DNA from: F23-D06 sp963603365
GTDB taxonomy: Bacteria > Bacteroidota > Bacteroidia > Bacteroidales > WCHB1-69
Direction: 5' to 3'
DNA: 6,113 bases
Assembly: GCA_963603365.1 (NCBI GenBank)
Contig: CAVCMI010000029.1
Span: forward strand, 1-6,113
Below are positions 1 to 6,072 of this stretch, one piece after another (within the stretch, counting starts at the first letter, position 1; every line of letters starts with the position of its first letter). A program made the position numbers and the translations under genes. The notes below the pieces were generated by a model, which did no database searches, had not been told where the DNA came from, and was given only the letters and a program-made list of their open reading frames with translations.

Positions 1-55
1 AAATGAACATCGTTCGGATTTCCTGTTCTTTAAGCTCTTTCTTGTTAATGTCCAT
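1..55 (-). CDS. 5' end of an unidentified gene, running off the left edge
   Basis: An ATG at 55-53 on the minus strand opens 18 codons (MDINKKELKEQEIRTMFI) without a stop before the window ends. Two things support a real start: a perfect Bacteroidetes -7 box 26 nt upstream of the ATG, and a lysine/glutamate-rich amphipathic beginning that looks like a real N-terminus. It follows the cytidylyltransferase gene on the same strand but has its own promoter, so it probably starts a new transcription unit. The beginning faintly recalls N-termini of type I restriction R subunits or related DEAD-box helicases, but 18 residues cannot establish this and I do not assign a function. Confidence 0.5.
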   Translation of the reverse strand, partial: MDINKKELKEQEIRTMFI

Positions 56-80
56 GATGTATTGTTTCAAAAGGCACTTG

Positions 81-107
81 CAAAGATAGGTCTTTTGCAG
101 AAACAAA
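81..107 (-). promoter_or_regulatory. Bacteroidetes-type promoter for the gene starting at 55
   Basis: On the minus strand TATCTTTG (plus 81-88) is an exact match to the Bacteroidetes sigma-ABfr -7 consensus TAnnTTTG. A TTTG (plus 104-107) lies 15 nt upstream. That is shorter than the usual 19-21 nt to the -33 element, so the -33 call is weak. Transcription would start near 74-76 and leave a leader of about 20 nt before the ATG at 55. The box lies only about 40 nt past the stop of the upstream gene. I see no hairpin terminator between that stop and the promoter. Confidence 0.6.
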
Positions 108-127
108 TCAGGGGGCGTTCTGCATAA

Positions 128-778
128 TCATTTATTGACGATGCGTTCGGCGAGTTCAAAGTCGGCTGGATTGTCGATGTCTATACCTTCGATGCGGTTG
201 ACTTCCGCAAAATATGGGTGTTTTCCGATGCGTTGCCGGTACTGCAGCCAGGTGTCGCGGCCGAAAAGGAAAAAGGCGCTGGTTTCCACAAATACGGGTT
301 CTATGTCTTGGGTACGGGGCACATCGTTTAAGGCGTAATTAAGCGGTGCGCCTTTGTACCAGGCAAAAGTCTGCACCCTCTCCACCGCCAAGGCGGAGTC
401 GTAACTGCCGTCCTGCACTTTCTGTATGGCTTCCGACACCGTTTCGGGGCGGATGAATGGCGAAGTGGTATGGGCAAGCAGGTAAAAGTCGGCCGTCACC
501 TTATGCACAAAAGCGTCATAGATATCTGCTCCTTTGATCAAGTCATCGTCGAGGTGTTCTTCTCTTTTCAAAAACGACACGCCTGAAGGCAGGAGCGGTA
601 TGATTGCCTCCTGGCTGCAATAGGCATAAATTTCTGACAGTTCGGGCACCTTGGTCAGTGTCTCAAGAACATGCTGCAACAGAGGTTTGCCTCCCAACAG
701 TTTAAGGTTTTTGCCAGGCACACGCTTGCTGTTGAGCCGAATAGGGACAAAAGCTACCGTTTTCATCGTTACAGACAT
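128..778 (-). CDS. Acylneuraminate cytidylyltransferase family protein (CMP-sugar acid synthetase-like)
   Basis: The 216-residue protein belongs to the NeuA/CMAS-type nucleotidyltransferases, which use CTP to activate a keto-sugar acid (sialic, legionaminic, pseudaminic, KDN or KDO-like) as its CMP derivative in the cytoplasm. The CTP-binding motif is near the start (residues 12-24, VPIRLNSKRVPGKN region, with R14, K18, P21, G22 and K23). A TTSPF segment follows at 104-108, and an acidic metal-binding GIDID at 198-202 corresponds to the paired Asp of the family. Length is close to single-domain members, with no C-terminal hydrolase domain. The first ATG (778) overlaps the end of the isomerase gene by 10 bp. 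A second ATG at codon 5 (766) would begin just after that gene's stop and is equally possible, since MKTVAFVPIR is a natural N-terminus. The pairing suggests translational coupling with the isomerase. It does not look like classical KdsB, which begins with an IPARxxSxRxPGKPL-type motif. The exact sugar acid cannot be read from the sequence. Confidence 0.88.
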   Translation of the reverse strand: MSVTMKTVAFVPIRLNSKRVPGKNLKLLGGKPLLQHVLETLTKVPELSEIYAYCSQEAIIPLLPSGVSFLKREEHLDDDLIKGADIYDAFVHKVTADFYLLAHTTSPFIRPETVSEAIQKVQDGSYDSALAVERVQTFAWYKGAPLNYALNDVPRTQDIEPVFVETSAFFLFGRDTWLQYRQRIGKHPYFAEVNRIEGIDIDNPADFELAERIVNK

Positions 779-1716
779 CTGAATGTGTCAATTATGCCTG
801 TCAAGTCGCCGGCGTCGTTCACGACCACGAGGGAATGGATGCTGTTTTTGCGGAGCAGCGCTTCCGCCTCCGACAGTTTTGCGTTTTCGGAAATGGTTTT
901 CGGATTGCGGCTCATCACATCTTTAACGTTCATGTTGAAAAACTCTTGCTGGTTGCTCTGCATAGCCCGCCTTATGTCGCCGTCGGTGATGACCCCGATG
1001 ATCTTCCCTTGTTCTATCACGATGGCGATGCCAAGTTTGGCCTTGCTGATCTGAATGATGGCATGGCTGATCTTCTCATCGGGCGAGATGGTGGGCATGT
1101 CGCCGGAGACCATAAAGTCTTTGACGCGCGCCAGCAGTTTCTTGCCGAGGCTGCCGCCCGGGTGATAGCGGGCAAAGTCGGAAACCTTGAAATTGCGCAC
1201 TTTCATAAGGGCGCATGCGATGGCGTCGCCCATGGCCAGCGTGGCTGTGGTGGAAGATGTCGGGGCCAGGTTCAGCGGACAAGCCTCGCGTTTGACGGCA
1301 ATGTTGAGGTGGCAAGTAGAATAGCGGGCCAAAAGCGAGTCGGGATGCCCCGACATGCCAATGACGGGAATGTTTCGTTCGAGGAGCAAGGGCAAAAAAC
1401 GGAGCAGTTCGTCCGTCTGCCCGGAGTATGAGATGGCCATTACTACATCGTCGGAGGAGAACATGCCCAAGTCGCCATGATAGGCGTCGAGCGGATTTAC
1501 GAAAAAAGAGGGCGTGCCGGTGCTTGCCATTGTTGCTGCAATTTTTTCGCCGATGTGTCCCGACTTCCCTACTCCAGTCACAATGAACTTGCCTTTGCAA
1601 TGGTATATCAGGTCTATTGCCGTGTCAAAATCCTCGGTCAGTTGAGGTATCAAATCCAGTATGGCCTGCGCTTCATCCTGAAAGCATTTGACCGCATACT
1701 TCTTATAGTCCGTCAT
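769..1716 (-). CDS. kdsD: D-arabinose-5-phosphate isomerase, KpsF/GutQ/KdsD family (SIS + 2 CBS)
   Basis: This 315-residue cytoplasmic enzyme should interconvert D-ribulose-5-phosphate and D-arabinose-5-phosphate, the first committed step toward KDO for lipopolysaccharide or capsule. A SIS domain covers about residues 33-165 (GVGKSGHIG at 48-56, SYSGQTDE at 96-103, APTSSTT at 151-157). Two CBS domains follow, about 203-258 and 264-315. The four residues I recall as catalytic in the E. coli enzyme (K59, E111, E152, H193) all have counterparts at a constant offset of 8: K51, E103, E144 and H185. It is therefore very likely active. The C-terminus is slightly short, ending IIDTFRCL where relatives often run on past a GIIDIQDLL-like end, and it overlaps the next gene. 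The ATG at 1716 gives a normal N-terminus (MTDYKKYA). It lies 83 nt after the glycosyltransferase stop. GutQ/KpsF paralogues cannot be told apart from KdsD by sequence alone. Confidence 0.92.
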   Translation of the reverse strand: MTDYKKYAVKCFQDEAQAILDLIPQLTEDFDTAIDLIYHCKGKFIVTGVGKSGHIGEKIAATMASTGTPSFFVNPLDAYHGDLGMFSSDDVVMAISYSGQTDELLRFLPLLLERNIPVIGMSGHPDSLLARYSTCHLNIAVKREACPLNLAPTSSTTATLAMGDAIACALMKVRNFKVSDFARYHPGGSLGKKLLARVKDFMVSGDMPTISPDEKISHAIIQISKAKLGIAIVIEQGKIIGVITDGDIRRAMQSNQQEFFNMNVKDVMSRNPKTISENAKLSEAEALLRKNSIHSLVVVNDAGDLTGIIDTFRCL

Positions 1717-1799
1717 AATAATATCAGATGGTAAACGATTGTTCTTTAATTGTCATTTTCTTGTCATAATGAACGTTCTGCTGCAAATCCGGGCGACAG
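1717..1799 (-). promoter_or_regulatory. 83-nt spacer with small symmetric and repeated elements; no clear promoter
   Basis: The spacer between the glycosyltransferase stop and the isomerase start holds a perfect 8-bp palindrome GAACGTTC (1771-1778) and two copies of TTGTCAT (1750-1756 and 1761-1767) spaced 11 bp apart, about one helical turn. No sequence matches TAnnTTTG on the minus strand, so I cannot call a promoter. A regulator site or mRNA processing site is possible but unproven, and read-through from the upstream genes is the simplest reading. Confidence 0.25.
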
Positions 1800-2963
1800 T
1801 CAGCGCCTCATAATACGGTCAAGCGCTGCGGCTGCGGTGTCCCAGTCATAATGATGTTGCACAAAGCGGTATCCTGTTTGCGACAGGCGGTTATAGCAAC
1901 CGGCATCCGTAAGCAGTCTGCCAATGTTGCGGATATAGTCGTCACATGAGTGGCAAACGGCAATCGCGCCCTCTTGTGCGGCAGTGCCTAAGGGTTGGCA
2001 AGCCAGCGACGAGGCCACACAAGGCAACTGCATAGCCATGGCCTCCAGAATCTTGTTCTGCAGTCCTGTGCCCATACGCATCGGGGCAACAAAAATGCGG
2101 GCCTTGGCATACCATTCTGCCATTGAGTCCACCCAACCTGTGACGACCACCTGCGCATTGGCAAGCGCCTGCACCGCAGGCGCGGGGTTCGTGCCACATA
2201 TCACCAGCCGCAAACCCGGGAACTGCCGCTTCAAGGCCGGAAAAACCTCGTTGACCAGATATACCGCCGCATCAACGTTGGGGGCATAATTCATATTCCC
2301 GGAAAAGATAAGGTCAAACTCCTTGCTTTCGTTGCGGTAACAGAATGTCTCTAAGTCGACCCCATTGGGCACAATCTCAATCTGCTCTCTTTGGGGATGA
2401 GGAATCAAATCGCGATCAATGGAGGAGATGATCGCTTTGTTGTCGAAAAGTCCGAAAATCTCAGCCTCGTAACGGGCCGTCCGGCGTCCTTCCATATTGA
2501 GAACCGGTTTGAGCCACCAGGGAGCCTTTTCAGCACGGCGGAACAACCCTTTAGAGAATGCGTCTTGATAATCGATTGTTTTCGGAATACGGTACGACTT
2601 CACATACTCGGCCATCCTGAAGAGTTGGCAGTAAATATGGTCTGGCTGTACGGTATGCACTATCTTGTCGAGTTTTCGGGCGTTTTTCTTGCTGTAAAAG
2701 AAGCCGCACTGCACCGGGAGGCCTTTGAAGAAAGCACGTCCCATATTCCAGAAACGTCTGAGGCCGTCTTGTTTGAGCAGGAAAATGCTTTTGCAATACG
2801 GCTCCAGATGTTTCAGGTCTGAGGGGGTCACCGGCTTGTCATATACGGCGGCGAGGTAGATGTCGTGCGAGGCCGACAGACAGCGTATCTGATGATATGC
2901 CCGCAACTTGTCCCCTTTTTCGAGGGGATACGGGAATCGGGACAGCACGACCAGCAGTTTCAC
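1800..2963 (-). CDS. GT4-family glycosyltransferase
   Basis: The 387-residue protein has the two-Rossmann GT-B layout of retaining glycosyltransferases. The N-terminal acceptor half starts MKLLVVLSRFPYPLEKGDKL, where the Gly-Asp-Lys at 17-19 sits in the usual glycine-containing loop. The C-terminal donor half (about 195-350) contains VPNGVD (198-203), FSGNMNYAPN (220-229), and the donor-binding GTGLQNKILEAMA (298-310) with E307 as the expected nucleotide-sugar-binding glutamate. The general look resembles the sugar transferases first named from PEP-CTERM/exosortase polysaccharide loci, but I see no exosortase here. There is no signal peptide or clear membrane helix, so it probably acts at the cytoplasmic face on a lipid-linked or nascent glycan. 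The start is GTG (2963-2961): only four sense codons separate it from an in-frame stop (ftcD's own TAA) and none is ATG. It begins 12 nt after ftcD in the same frame, so the two are surely cotranscribed. Donor and acceptor are unknown. Confidence 0.88.
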   Translation of the reverse strand: MKLLVVLSRFPYPLEKGDKLRAYHQIRCLSASHDIYLAAVYDKPVTPSDLKHLEPYCKSIFLLKQDGLRRFWNMGRAFFKGLPVQCGFFYSKKNARKLDKIVHTVQPDHIYCQLFRMAEYVKSYRIPKTIDYQDAFSKGLFRRAEKAPWWLKPVLNMEGRRTARYEAEIFGLFDNKAIISSIDRDLIPHPQREQIEIVPNGVDLETFCYRNESKEFDLIFSGNMNYAPNVDAAVYLVNEVFPALKRQFPGLRLVICGTNPAPAVQALANAQVVVTGWVDSMAEWYAKARIFVAPMRMGTGLQNKILEAMAMQLPCVASSLACQPLGTAAQEGAIAVCHSCDDYIRNIGRLLTDAGCYNRLSQTGYRFVQHHYDWDTAAAALDRIMRR

Positions 2964-2975
2964 GGCAACTGTATA

Positions 2976-4673
2976 TTAGCCGATTACCTTTTCGGTCATT
3001 TCCATCAAAGTCTTTTCCTTCTCGTCGGCGCGTGCGGCAAAGTCGCGGGCTTCGGAAATCATCTTGTCGGCATAGGCTTTGTCGTCAAGGGAGGAGGCGT
3101 TGATTTTGACATTGAGGTAGGCGCCGTGTACTGCGGCACGGGCGCAGAGCGAACCTACGCCGGCATCGGAAACAGAGGCGGGATTGCCTTTCTCAATCAT
3201 AGCCTGACAGATGTCAAACACCTCAAATGAGGCTTTAATCGTCTTCATCGGCACCTCGGTGGCATATTTTGTAGCCTCTTGAATAGCCTGTTTACGGGCT
3301 GCTTTCTCCTCGTCGGAGCCTTTAGGCATGCCGAAAGCATTCATAATGACATTGAAAGCATTGGTATCTTCGTCCACAAGGGCCAGCAGTTTTTCTTTCA
3401 GGGCCTGGCCTTTTTCAGCCCATTTGGAAAAATACTCCCAATTGTCGTCCCAACCGGGCTTATGTGAAGAGAGGTTTGCCACCATAGTGCCGAGGGCTGC
3501 GCCCAGTGCGCCCATATAGGCGGAGATGGAACCGCCGCCGGGGGCCGGACTTTCAGAAGCCGTCTCGTCAGCAAAACCGGTGCAGGTCAAGTTCACCAAC
3601 TTCGGGGCCGTGTCCGCCTTGTCAAGCAGGTACTCAATCACCTTCTCTTCGGGATTGAACGGCTTGAGGTCATCCAGTCCCATCGACTTTACGGCAATTT
3701 TGACCTTCTCTTTCTCATCGATGCCGAGGGAGCGTTTTTGTTTTGCCAGATAATAGTTGCCCGCCTCTATCAACGTTTTCTTCGGAATGAGGCCTACAAT
3801 TTCAGCGCCTGTAACCCTTATGCCGTGGGCGGCGGCCTTGTTGCTCACCTCGTCAAAGGCGACATGCAACGGTGTGGCGTTCGTGTCGGTAATGTTCATC
3901 GAGACCTGGGCTATGCCGTATTCAGCAATGTACCAGCCAATGGCCTTGGTGCCCTTGAGCGTGCCGGGCTGCATGATAGGGTTGCCGTTCTCGTCCTTGC
4001 GGATCTTTCCCGTAATAGGGTTGCCCTCCCGGAGCGGGCGTCCTTTCTCGCGCACGTCAAAGGCGATGGCATTGGCGCGGCGAGTGGAGGTGGTGTTCAG
4101 GTTATAGTTCACCGCAATAAGAAAGTCACGCGCGCCAACAGCCGTAGCGCCGCTTTTGGCCACGCTCTCCGTGAACTCCGCCGGACCGAAGTCGGGCTTC
4201 CATTCTTGAGAGGCAATGCGGTCTTTCAGCGCTTCGTATTCGCCGGCTCTGCAATTTGCCAGATTGTGGCGTTTGTCCTCAAATGCAGCATTCTCATAAC
4301 AATATACGGGGATGCCGAGCTCTTCGCCTGCCCTTTTTGCCAACTTGCGCGCATATTCAACCGTCTCTTCCATCGTGATATTGGCTACCGGCACCAAAGG
4401 ACAAACATCCGTAGCTCCAAAGCGAGGATGATCGCCATGATGAAATCGCATGTCTATCAACTCTTTGCACTTGGACATCAATTTTAACGCTGCCTCCACC
4501 ACTGCGTCTGGCGTGCCGACAAAGGTCACTACAGTACGATTTGTAGTCGCGCCGGGATCCACATCCAGCAATGTAACACCTTCAGACTGTCTGATAACGT
4601 CAGCCACCTGTTCTATGATTTCCGGATTCCTTCCCTCGCTGAAGTTGGGAACACATTCTATTAACTGCTTCAT
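2976..4673 (-). CDS. ftcD: Bifunctional glutamate formimidoyltransferase / formimidoyltetrahydrofolate cyclodeaminase
   Basis: This 565-residue cytoplasmic enzyme handles the last part of histidine breakdown. The formimino group of N-formimino-L-glutamate is moved to tetrahydrofolate, and the product is then cyclised with release of ammonia to methenyl-THF. The transferase region covers about residues 1-325 (CVPNFSEG at 7-14; H82 in GDHPRFG matches the catalytic His82 of the mammalian enzyme; CPLVPV at 91-96). The cyclodeaminase region covers about 365-560, with SPAPGGGS at 375-382, VDEDTNAF at 433-440 and NPASVSDAGVG at 497-507. Both halves look complete, and the length is near that of animal FTCD (541). 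The ATG at 4673 begins MKQLIECVPNFSEG, the expected N-terminus. It leads the minus-strand gene run, with a -7 box about 50 nt upstream. The usual hut partners (hutI, hutH, hutU) are absent downstream, where a glycosyltransferase follows after 12 nt; upstream lies the repeat/IS zone on the other strand. Confidence 0.96.
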   Translation of the reverse strand: MKQLIECVPNFSEGRNPEIIEQVADVIRQSEGVTLLDVDPGATTNRTVVTFVGTPDAVVEAALKLMSKCKELIDMRFHHGDHPRFGATDVCPLVPVANITMEETVEYARKLAKRAGEELGIPVYCYENAAFEDKRHNLANCRAGEYEALKDRIASQEWKPDFGPAEFTESVAKSGATAVGARDFLIAVNYNLNTTSTRRANAIAFDVREKGRPLREGNPITGKIRKDENGNPIMQPGTLKGTKAIGWYIAEYGIAQVSMNITDTNATPLHVAFDEVSNKAAAHGIRVTGAEIVGLIPKKTLIEAGNYYLAKQKRSLGIDEKEKVKIAVKSMGLDDLKPFNPEEKVIEYLLDKADTAPKLVNLTCTGFADETASESPAPGGGSISAYMGALGAALGTMVANLSSHKPGWDDNWEYFSKWAEKGQALKEKLLALVDEDTNAFNVIMNAFGMPKGSDEEKAARKQAIQEATKYATEVPMKTIKASFEVFDICQAMIEKGNPASVSDAGVGSLCARAAVHGAYLNVKINASSLDDKAYADKMISEARDFAARADEKEKTLMEMTEKVIG

Positions 4674-4724
4674 AATTCTATAATATTGATTTTAAACTTG
4701 TTATATTTTCGCACATAAAGTCTG

Positions 4725-4732
4725 CAAATGTA
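4725..4732 (-). promoter_or_regulatory. -7 promoter box of ftcD
   Basis: On the minus strand TACATTTG is an exact TAnnTTTG match. Transcription would begin near 4718, leaving an AT-rich leader of about 45 nt before the ftcD ATG. At the expected distance upstream (19-21 nt) I find no good TTTG, so the -33 element is degenerate or absent. No Shine-Dalgarno-like purine run precedes the ATG, which is usual for Bacteroidetes. Confidence 0.6.
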
Positions 4733-4862
4733 CATAAAAAACAATACGTTGTGCCAGTCTGTTCTTGCATGGTCTCGATCTTGGATTCAAGCAGCAAAGT
4801 AAAAAAGCGGCATTAAAAAATAAGTGTTTTATTTGCACTTTCAAACAGATGAACTTGCACAC
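4733..4862. other. AT-rich intergenic stretch without a gene
   Basis: No credible coding frame is seen on either strand. It contains a small inverted repeat, AAGTG (4822-4826) and CACTT (4836-4840) around a 9-nt loop. A near -7 box TTACTTTG (7 of 8) lies on the minus strand at about 4795-4802 and could be a second, distal ftcD promoter. Both are weak. Confidence 0.4.
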
Positions 4863-4904
4863 TCCTCATTCCTAATTCCTCATTCCTAATTCCTAATTCC
4901 TAAT
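4863..4904. repeat. Tandem 7-bp repeat, six copies
   Basis: Six consecutive heptamers read TCCTCAT, TCCTAAT, TCCTCAT, TCCTAAT, TCCTAAT, TCCTAAT, so only position 5 varies (C or A). The minus-strand reading is (ATTAGGA/ATGAGGA)n. Similar AATTAGGAATGAGGA tracts occur, from memory, in intergenic regions of Bacteroidales. The array sits just before the foreign-looking segment and marks the boundary of the ftcD transcription unit. Copy number may vary between strains by slippage. Confidence 0.85.
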
Positions 4905-4998
4905 TGAATAAAAGTTTGTATTTTCCTGATTTAGGTTGACCAGCCGAGTCTGAATCATATCCCCGTCAGGGGTCTCCTTCCGCCATAGACCGCCGGAA
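4905..4998. other. Unassigned stretch between the heptamer array and the transposase remnant
   Basis: There is no recognisable gene. It contains a short hairpin CCCC-GTCA-GGGG (4961-4972). An 8-bp direct repeat CCGCCATA occurs at 4980-4987 and 5000-5007, the second copy at the point where transposase similarity begins. The frame that encodes the transposase fragment stays open back to 4954, but the residues before about 4999 do not look like an IS30 transposase, so this is probably a rearranged join or the decayed end of another element. Confidence 0.35.
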
Positions 4999-5320
4999 GC
5001 CGCCATAAAACTGCTCAAGCCATACAAGAAAAGCCTCAAGTCAATCACCACCGACAACGGCGGCGAGTTCGCCAAGCATAGGCTGATTCCCAAGAAGTTG
5101 GGTATCCCTGTCTTCTTTGCCGACCCCCTACGCCTCGTGGCAGAAAGGTACGGTGGAGAACACCAACAAACTCATCAGGCAATACATTCCAAAATCTGTG
5201 AACACCAGGCAATTATCTTACAACAAACTATTGGTTGTTCAAAACAAGTTAAACTACAGACTGCGAAAGGTGCTTTCTTTCGACACACCTGCTAATGTTT
5301 TTTATAACTTTGCCACTTGA
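4999..5320 (+). pseudogene. IS30-family transposase remnant, 5'-truncated and frameshifted
   Basis: Conceptual translation gives the last third of an IS30-type DDE integrase. AAIKLLKPYKK is followed by SITTDNGGEF at about 5041-5070 (second catalytic Asp in TDNG). FFADP leads, after a frame change, into YASWQKGTVENTNKLIRQY (catalytic Glu in VENTN), then QNKLNYRLRKVLSFDTPANVF, ending at TGA 5318-5320. The first catalytic Asp and the N-terminal HTH are missing, so it cannot be active. The frame changes at the C run 5124-5128: five Cs give ADPLRL, while four would restore ADPYAS. The tail has RLRK where IS30 relatives usually show RPRK, a further sign of decay. No terminal inverted repeat could be paired around it. 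Confidence 0.88.
5305..5312 (+). promoter_or_regulatory. -7 promoter box for the methyltransferase, inside the transposase tail
   Basis: TAACTTTG matches TAnnTTTG exactly and overlaps the last codons of the transposase remnant (Asn-Phe-Ala-Thr). A start near 5319 would give a leader of about 19 nt before the ATG at 5338. The best -33 candidate is TTTC at 5278-5281, 23 nt upstream, slightly beyond the usual spacing and not a perfect match. Confidence 0.55.
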
Positions 5321-5337
5321 ATCTATGATAATATAAA

Positions 5338-6072
5338 ATGACAGAATATAGTAATTACATAGATGAATTGTTGAAGCCAAACATTCAAGAGCAAGCAGTC
5401 GTTCTTGACTTGTTTGCTGGATGTGGCGGATTGTCACTTGGATTTGAGGCGGCAGGTTTCAGAACCATTGGCTACGAAATGGTTGATGCAGCAGTGGAAA
5501 CCTATAACAAAAACTTGCATGGAGAATGCCATAATGAAATTCTATCAGTAGGATTTAATTATCCTGAAGCAGAAAATATAGACATCGTTATTGGAGGACC
5601 GCCTTGTCAACCATTCAGCAGATTTGGAAACCAAAAAGGGATAGAAGATGCAAGAGATGGTTTTCCAATATTCATTGATGCAGTAAAACGATTACAGCCG
5701 AGGGTTTTTGTTTTTGAAAATGTGGCAAATATACTCGGACGGCACAAGTGGTATCTTGACTTAATCGTAAATGAACTTCAGCATTTGGGATATTTTGTAG
5801 AATATAAAGTCTTGAATGCCGTCAATTATGGCGTTCCTCAAAATAGAGAACGCCTTATATGTGTTGGGCATCGTGCTAAATTTAATTATCCAGTAGCAGA
5901 ACAACGCAAGACAACGGTAGAAGAGGCGATTGGTGATACAATGCTTAGCCCAGAACCTATCGAAAAGATTCTTACTCCTCGACAAGATGAATATATAGCA
6001 TCCTACGAAAAGAAATCCCATTGTGTCAATCCTCGTGACCTTTATCCAAGCAAACCAGCTAGTACTTTGTAA
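5338..6072 (+). CDS. C5-cytosine DNA methyltransferase, lacking the C-terminal target-recognition region
   Basis: The 244-residue product is the catalytic part of a Dcm-type DNA (cytosine-5) methyltransferase, which transfers a methyl group from S-adenosylmethionine to cytosine in a specific site. Motif I is DLFAGCGGLSLGFEAAGF (24-41), motif IV GGPPCQPFS (86-94, nucleophile C90), motif VI FENV (126-129) and motif VIII QNRERLI (168-174). Relatives of this type continue through a segment like RDLxPxKPxRTLTxRN into the target-recognition domain and motifs IX-X. Here the frame reads RDLYPSKPASTL and then stops (TAA 6070-6072), so about 80-150 residues are missing, including DNA-recognition and structural parts. 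As it stands it is probably inactive, unless a second polypeptide supplies the rest. The ATG at 5338 follows the transposase remnant by 17 nt. Codons are much more A/T-ending than those of the minus-strand genes, suggesting transfer. A restriction enzyme partner could lie past the right edge; none is seen. Confidence 0.9.
   Translation: MTEYSNYIDELLKPNIQEQAVVLDLFAGCGGLSLGFEAAGFRTIGYEMVDAAVETYNKNLHGECHNEILSVGFNYPEAENIDIVIGGPPCQPFSRFGNQKGIEDARDGFPIFIDAVKRLQPRVFVFENVANILGRHKWYLDLIVNELQHLGYFVEYKVLNAVNYGVPQNRERLICVGHRAKFNYPVAEQRKTTVEEAIGDTMLSPEPIEKILTPRQDEYIASYEKKSHCVNPRDLYPSKPASTL

Noticed and set aside
104..127. Terminator after the cytidylyltransferase gene
   Set aside because: No GC-rich inverted repeat followed by a T run can be formed on the minus strand in this short gap.
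128..778. KdsB (classical CMP-KDO synthetase) for the cytidylyltransferase
   Set aside because: The isomerase neighbour invites this name, but the N-terminal motif and the GIDID pattern fit the acylneuraminate type better. KDO specificity cannot be excluded, so no symbol is given.
835..1431. Plus-strand open frame (198 codons) opposite the isomerase gene
   Set aside because: It is antisense to conserved SIS and CBS domains and its translation shows no domain features, so it is a shadow frame.
3738..4487. Long plus-strand open frame (249 codons) opposite ftcD
   Set aside because: It lies wholly antisense to a clear ftcD. The product shows no recognisable motif, and such frames are common opposite GC3-rich genes.
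4795..4802. Second ftcD promoter (TTACTTTG on the minus strand)
   Set aside because: It matches 7 of 8 but has the wrong second base and no -33 element at the right distance. The TACATTTG box nearer the gene is a better candidate.
4863..4904. Possible CRISPR array
   Set aside because: The units are 7 bp, directly adjacent and without spacers, so this is a simple tandem repeat.
4893..5093. Minus-strand open frame (66 codons) across the heptamer end and transposase fragment
   Set aside because: Its N-terminal half is antisense to the IS30 TDNG region and the rest lies in unassigned DNA. It may be a fossil, but there is no positive evidence for a protein.
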